Shown here: positions 59,145 to 64,000 of the stretch, in pieces
Position numbering within the stretch: position 1 is the first letter of the stretch
Layout of the letters: each line of letters begins with the position of its first letter
DNA from: Datura wrightii
Lineage: Eukaryota > Streptophyta > Magnoliopsida > Solanales > Solanaceae
Length of the DNA: 64,000 nt
Direction of reading: 5' to 3'
Assembly: GCA_035772735.1 (NCBI GenBank)
Contig: JASDFA010000010.1
Span: 94,756,001-94,820,000, forward strand
Position numbers and translations under genes: made by a program
Notes under the pieces: model-generated
The model's input: the letters and a program-made list of their open reading frames with translations, nothing else
Told to the model about the DNA's origin: nothing
Databases searched by the model: none

Positions 59145-59337
59145 GATTCTGCTATCGCGAATAGCATGAGTTAGAAGGATAGGGGGACTTTTCATCGAAT
59201 GACATAGATCATGAAAGAAGGAAACATTTCCTAAATGTCTTGTAACCTCTTCGTCATAAGTGTGGTATGCTTCACACCCATGAAAAAGACTCTACTTAAT
59301 GCGGATTTCTAACACCCCAGGACACTTCAAACCTATG

Positions 59338-59353
59338 GCTCTGATACCAAGTT
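59338..59353 (-). other. Primer binding site of E
   Basis: AACTTGGTATCAGAGC on the minus strand, directly after the LTR end. Confidence 0.9.
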
Positions 59354-61681
59354 TGTCACGACCCGAACATAGACCCGGACCATAACACGGGAAAAGGAGC
59401 CCCGAGAGACTCCAAGTCAACCCATGGCATGAACAATCATCTAACTCCATATCATTGAAACGGAATGCTTAACACATTGACATAGCAGAAGCATAAACAT
59501 AACATAACATGATAAGCGGAACCTACTACATACATAACAGCTAAGTACTATATAGAGTTTGAAGGCCTCTAACGTATCTGATGTGTTGATGGGACAACAT
59601 CCCCGACTAACTGGGTAAAGACTTAAAACAAAAAGGAACATCAATGCCTGAAACAAATGATCCTCGGAGAATGAGGACTCACCAACAAGTTGGATGCTAA
59701 ACTCTGATACAAACTAATGGCAATGTTGGATCTGAAGATCGAAGCCTGTTTCATAAAATGATACATCATAGAGTATGCAGTTAGTACATGGAATGTACAG
59801 ATTATGCAAGGTAAGTAAAATGGACATTAAAAAAATACATAAAATATCATAAATGATCATAAGAGTGGAACAACATGCTCGTAACATAAATATCATAAGA
59901 TAACATAAGGCTCAAGGTGTTCAAATCAATCATAAACCATTCATTACCATAGTCATAAGAGAAACTTCACTAAATCATCACTTGAGCCAAATAACATAAA
60001 TATAAAAATGCATAAAATATGCGGAACAATGGGAGGACTCGTCATAACTGACACCATCATGATAGACCTTTACATGATGCCCCAACTATCTCACTGAAGT
60101 AGGCAGAGTCGCCCTTGGTTTGCCATGTGAGGACATGCATTATGTGTTCTCAAGAAAGAGGGCATCATTATCATTGTAATATATCAATATAAATCTACGG
60201 TGGCACGTAGTTATGAGACACCGGCTTAGTCATTTGAGTGCCCGGCTGCTTGGTGCTAGACACTACTCCCAAAACATGCACATTAGGCTCGAATGTCAAT
60301 CAATAACATCATTCATTGAGATTCATGGCCAATTAAACATTATCATCATTGATCCACATTAAATACATGATTAGCAAAGAATCAAAGGTCCTTTAGTCGG
60401 CCAACATCGTAAATCGATAAATCGTGAGATCCATATCATAAATCATAAATCATTCTTGAATATGTGGGAATTTCCCAATACTTTAACATGCTTGAAAATA
60501 CTCAATTCATTAGAAAATATTATTATAAACATGGGTAACTTGAAACCATGCTTTTCATCATCAATAATTCATCATACATAAAGATTAATCATAAACCTTT
60601 ACTATTATGAACTTTTCATAAATGGGCGTTTTAATTTGTGAAACTTGAAACATAATTTTTAATTAAAAATAACATAAAACTTGTCCATAATTCGTAATTC
60701 AATAATAGTAACTGAATTAGATTATGCCCATGAAGAGAAATCAAAATTTCATGTAATGGGTAAAAACCATAGAATTTAGATAGGAAATTTCATGAATTGA
60801 GAGAACTTGGGAATAGGTGTAAAAGAATTCACCCATTCATAACCCTAGATACCTAGGGAAAATCAAATCTCACCACTCCTTGAAAGCCCAATGGATATTT
60901 GAAGAAAACCTTGAAGAATTTGCCTTGATCACCTCTCTAGACTATCACTCTTGCATGCATGGGTTTTAAATAGGGTATAAGGACTTAACTATCTTAATAT
61001 ACTCTGAAAATAAATTAAAACGATGTATTTTAGGACCTTAAAGTGTAGGAATGATGAAAATTCCCTTAATGAAATTTGAGAAATTTCTGCATTGGGTGAA
61101 CCCACGAACGATCTCACAAGTCATTACATGATACTACGACTTGTAGTATCGAGCCGTTGGACCCACTACCTCTTTTCACATTTTCAGATTCACTTCGCAT
61201 GACTCAACAGGATGAGTCATTCATTCTAGCAATGATCTGTTGTGACGTCCTTTGTTTCCCCCTTCAAGTTTTGTATCAAGTCCTCCAACAAGCCACACCA
61301 TAACTCATTCATCCATCCCATGAGTCGTGGTTGCCTCTCTTGACATTGACTAGATAATTTCAATACTCCTGCCCATGACTGATGACTACGACCCGTTACT
61401 CCTCATGATGGGTCCTCCCATGACCTGTGGCTCCCCCTTAGGCTTAGGACCAGTTCCCACCACGACTCCGCACAACGACTCGTTGTAATGAACAATGACT
61501 CATTACTTCAGTCGTTACTTCCCCACTATTACTAGGCAAGCCTTCCTATGACTACTTCCCACGGGTTGTTGGTTGGACCAACGATCCGTTGGGTCATCTG
61601 TTCTGTGGGATTTTTCCCAAATTCATCCAACTCCCATTTTTAAATCCCTGGTCTAATATTAGGAATATTCGGGGTATTACA
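59354..61681 (-). repeat. Element E 5' LTR
   Basis: On the minus strand TGTAATACCCCGAATATTCC to GGGTCGTGACA; 2328 bp. It has about 100 bp (near 60810-60910, including AAGAATTCACCCATTC) that the 3' LTR lacks. Confidence 0.9.
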
Positions 61682-61686
61682 TATAA

Positions 61687-61999
61687 CCAAAGATCTTTTA
61701 CAGTACAAAAAATAGAGGGGAGAAAAAAAACAACTGGACAGCATGCCTTAGTTGTCGATACTCCCTAATCGCCTAGAATCTCACATCTATGCTAAGGATA
61801 GAAATTCAGTGTTTGTAGATGCCTAGCACATCTTGGAACATTGTAAGTTCTCATATGCACATCCTAGATGATCAACCTCACCAAGGTTTGAATTGTCCTA
61901 GCCTTCTATTGAAATACTCTTGTATTCCTCTCAATCCACCGGTAGTAGACTACAACTACTAGTGTCTTTCTATATATTCCTTCCCCTGCACTTTAATCT
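61687..61999. other. Unassigned DNA between E and the LINE scrap
   Basis: No ORF or repeat was recognised. It may contain the decayed 3' end of the LINE that lies beyond 62000 on the minus strand. Confidence 0.4.
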
Positions 62000-62420
62000 T
62001 TACAATGCCTTACTGCCCAGCTTATCTCAACATTCGATGCCCTCAGTTGTCTACTGACTCCCTACCATTTTCTGTAATGATATCCATATCTCATGTGAAA
62101 CACGAACGAATGCTTGATATTTTTCTCCTAGATGATGACATAGTCCACATTTCTGGTTTGTTTGTGTTTCCTATTTGGACAACCTATCTTTGGTGGCTAG
62201 CCTCTCTGGTATGGCCAATCGAAGCGTGAAATTTCATTTAGGGGATCCTTGGTTATTGAAAATCACTTTCCTCCAATGTACTTTTGGTAATTCCCCTAGC
62301 AATATATTCTAGATTGAGAAGGAGATAACACTTTGAAACTCTGGCAGATCATACCCTGTGGCCTCGAAGTAGCATCTGGCCTTGAAGATTTTCCAAACCA
62401 CCCAAGAAGCAGTCGTCTAA
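62000..62420 (-). pseudogene. LINE reverse transcriptase zinc-binding domain (zf-RVT) fragment
   Basis: On the minus strand from about 62400: KARCYFEATGYDLPEFQSVI, then KVHWRKVIFNNQGSPK, NFTLRLAIPERLATKDRLSK and KCGLCHHLGEKYQ. The W-K...PK..F...LA...RLATKDRL...C-x-x-C pattern is that of the zf-RVT domain at the C-terminus of plant non-LTR retrotransposons. At least four in-frame stops. No polymerase or endonuclease part is visible nearby. Confidence 0.6.
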
Positions 62421-64000
62421 AAATCCATGTTTCACCAAATTAATCTTAGCACACATAGGATGGAAATTAAACTCTAAAATGTTCTTCAAGGTTTGAGTAA
62501 TCTACATCTATGTGATACTAAAAGCATGAATTCCCTAACATAAAAGACAAATTACCTAAATACCCTTATAAATAATAAGAATACTTTTTTCATCTTAAAT
62601 AACCTAATTGAAAGTCTTAAGTGAATTACTGTTAAAATTTTTGATACTTAATCAAACTTCTCTAAAGGTTTAGAAGAATTCCTCTAAACAACGCTATACA
62701 AACAATTCATGGGCATAAAAAAATGCTCATTTTTAGAAAAAAAAATACTAAGATAAAGGAGGTCTCATATTTTTTTTAGATAGAGGATATGTTTAGTATG
62801 ATAAAATTTAAAACCTATAGATCTCATCATGTTGAGAGCAACAAGATTTATAAAGAAAATTATACTAAATTCACAATCCGTGCAAATAAAAGAAAAAATG
62901 AAAAGGCACAAGTATTTCAATTCATTAACCATCATAAACATATAAAGTCAGAACTTTTAACATTTTGTGGTTATCCTAATAGTATTATTGTCTTTGAATT
63001 AGCCGAAGATAATATCAAAGTCATATATCAAGGAGAAAGTGATACTATATCAAGTTCTACTTTTTCTACTCATTCTTTAATTTTTCTTCCATATGTGATT
63101 TTTAAAATAAAAAAATGTATAAATATTTTGATAGATACTTATTATTTGATATTCTCATACTATATATCTTGAATTATATGCATGATTAAGAGTGACATAT
63201 ATTTGAAGATATTTTTTTATATTATTTTGATCAAATAAAAATATTAAGTGAATATACAATTTGGTAGCATATAAGATTTGAAACATCATTTTCAAGGTTA
63301 TAAAAACATGAAATAGACATAGATTAATACTTTATAGTTATCTTGAGATCACGAAAATAATATTTATGATTACTTTTCTTGAATGAATAAATTGATTCTA
63401 AAAGTTAATAATTTGAGATACATGAAAATACTTCTTACTATTAGTATATCATTTTGAAATAATTGTATACATTCTAAATAATCTCTACGGAAGATGGGGG
63501 TGATAAGGTGTATTTAATGGTGAGAAAGTCATAATCAATGTGAAATGCCATTTATGAAACTTATTTTTCCTACTATCACTATTAGTCATTTTTTTCATTT
63601 TCAAGGGATATATTTTCCTGAAAAAATAATTTTAGAATATTTTCACCAACCGAGCATGAAAAAATTGGAAAATATTTTCTGCAAAATGTCTTCCTCCCTA
63701 CCGATGACACCCTAAAATGTTATATTGGGTGTTTAATATTTTTTTCAAACTTTATCTCATACATTATTTCTCTTAAAATAATTAGTTGAGGAGAAAATTT
63801 CTCGATTAAAGACATGATTTACAATGCACAATCACTTTTTTCTTTAAAATATCCTATTTATTTATTTACAAAAAACCTGTAGACAAGGAACAGAAGTCAT
63901 ATGATTTCTCTCTCTCCTAAAGAGTTTTCATTATTTAATTACCTTCTTAAAAATAAAATTCCATATTTTTTCATCACTTTGATCCTCTCTATTAACTCTT
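62421..64000. other. AT-rich DNA, no element recognised
   Basis: Very AT-rich, with poly-A/T runs and no LTR, tRNA or coding signal apart from one ORF of unknown worth at 62789-63172. Confidence 0.5.
62789..63172 (+). other. Unrecognised 127-codon ORF
   Basis: From ATG 62789 the frame stays open for 127 codons although the DNA is very AT-rich, where stops are expected often. The N-terminal half is basic (RANKRKNEKAQVFQF), the C-terminal part is hydrophobic and Ile-rich (LPYVIFKIKKCINILIDTYY). I do not recognise it. It could be a decayed exon or chance. Confidence 0.2.

Larger units (their letters stand above)
41915..61681 (-). mobile_element. Element E: complete but dead Ty3/gypsy element, split by F
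   Basis: Reverse element with 3' LTR at 41915-44144 and 5' LTR at 59354-61681. Flanks TATTA (41910-41914) and TATAA (61682-61686) fit a target duplication with one change. Removing F (46529-56686) and one GATTC joins the polymerase end to RNase H without loss. Internal order on the minus strand: primer site, gag, CCHC knuckles, protease, polymerase, RNase H, integrase, chromodomain-like end, polypurine tract. Confidence 0.9.

Overview
This is plant nuclear DNA made almost entirely of nested, decayed transposable elements. No host gene could be supported. The chromodomain-type Ty3/gypsy elements primed by initiator-Met tRNA, together with two copies of an element carrying the 'putative plant transposon protein' gene that is abundant in nightshades, suggest an angiosperm, most likely a member of the Solanaceae (inference). 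Read as a whole it looks like silent, repeat-rich heterochromatin.

Layout. 1-5578: forward element P1 (split leader, frameshifted plant-transposon gene, 3' LTR). 5608-6827: reverse LTR remnant G. 6828-19715: reverse element H, a relative of P1, whose 3' LTR is split by a complete forward gypsy element A (7948-16334). 19716-20200: rearranged gypsy scraps. 20201-25217: reverse gypsy C, cut off by the forward, 3'-truncated gypsy D (25218-28470). 28471-29438: AT-rich DNA ending in a probable hAT left end. 29439-41309: complete forward gypsy B, which holds a forward solo LTR of the H family (36747-38989), which in turn holds a GC-rich TRIM-like mini-element (37746-38395). 41310-41914: hAT transposase N-terminal remnant. 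41915-61681: complete reverse gypsy E, split in its reverse transcriptase/RNase H region by complete forward gypsy F (46529-56686). 62000-62420: LINE zinc-binding-domain scrap. The rest, to 64000, is AT-rich and unassigned.

The gypsy elements share one plan: LTR, tRNA primer site, gag with CCHC knuckle, protease, reverse transcriptase, RNase H, integrase, chromodomain-like tail, polypurine tract, LTR. They form two groups by LTR start: TGTAATACC/TGTTATACC (A, C, E, F) and TGTTACACCCCG (B, D, probably G). All are broken by stops and frameshifts, so none looks autonomous. Target-site duplications give the order of events: F is younger than E; the TRIM is younger than the solo LTR, which is younger than B; A is younger than H.

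Most interesting points: the mini-element with perfect 59-bp inverted ends in place of a normal 5' LTR; evidence that the plant-transposon gene travels in an LTR/polypurine-tract element without its own polymerase; short quasi-palindromic words (ACGAGTCGT-like) shared by the LTRs of unrelated families; and a mosaic 5' LTR in F.
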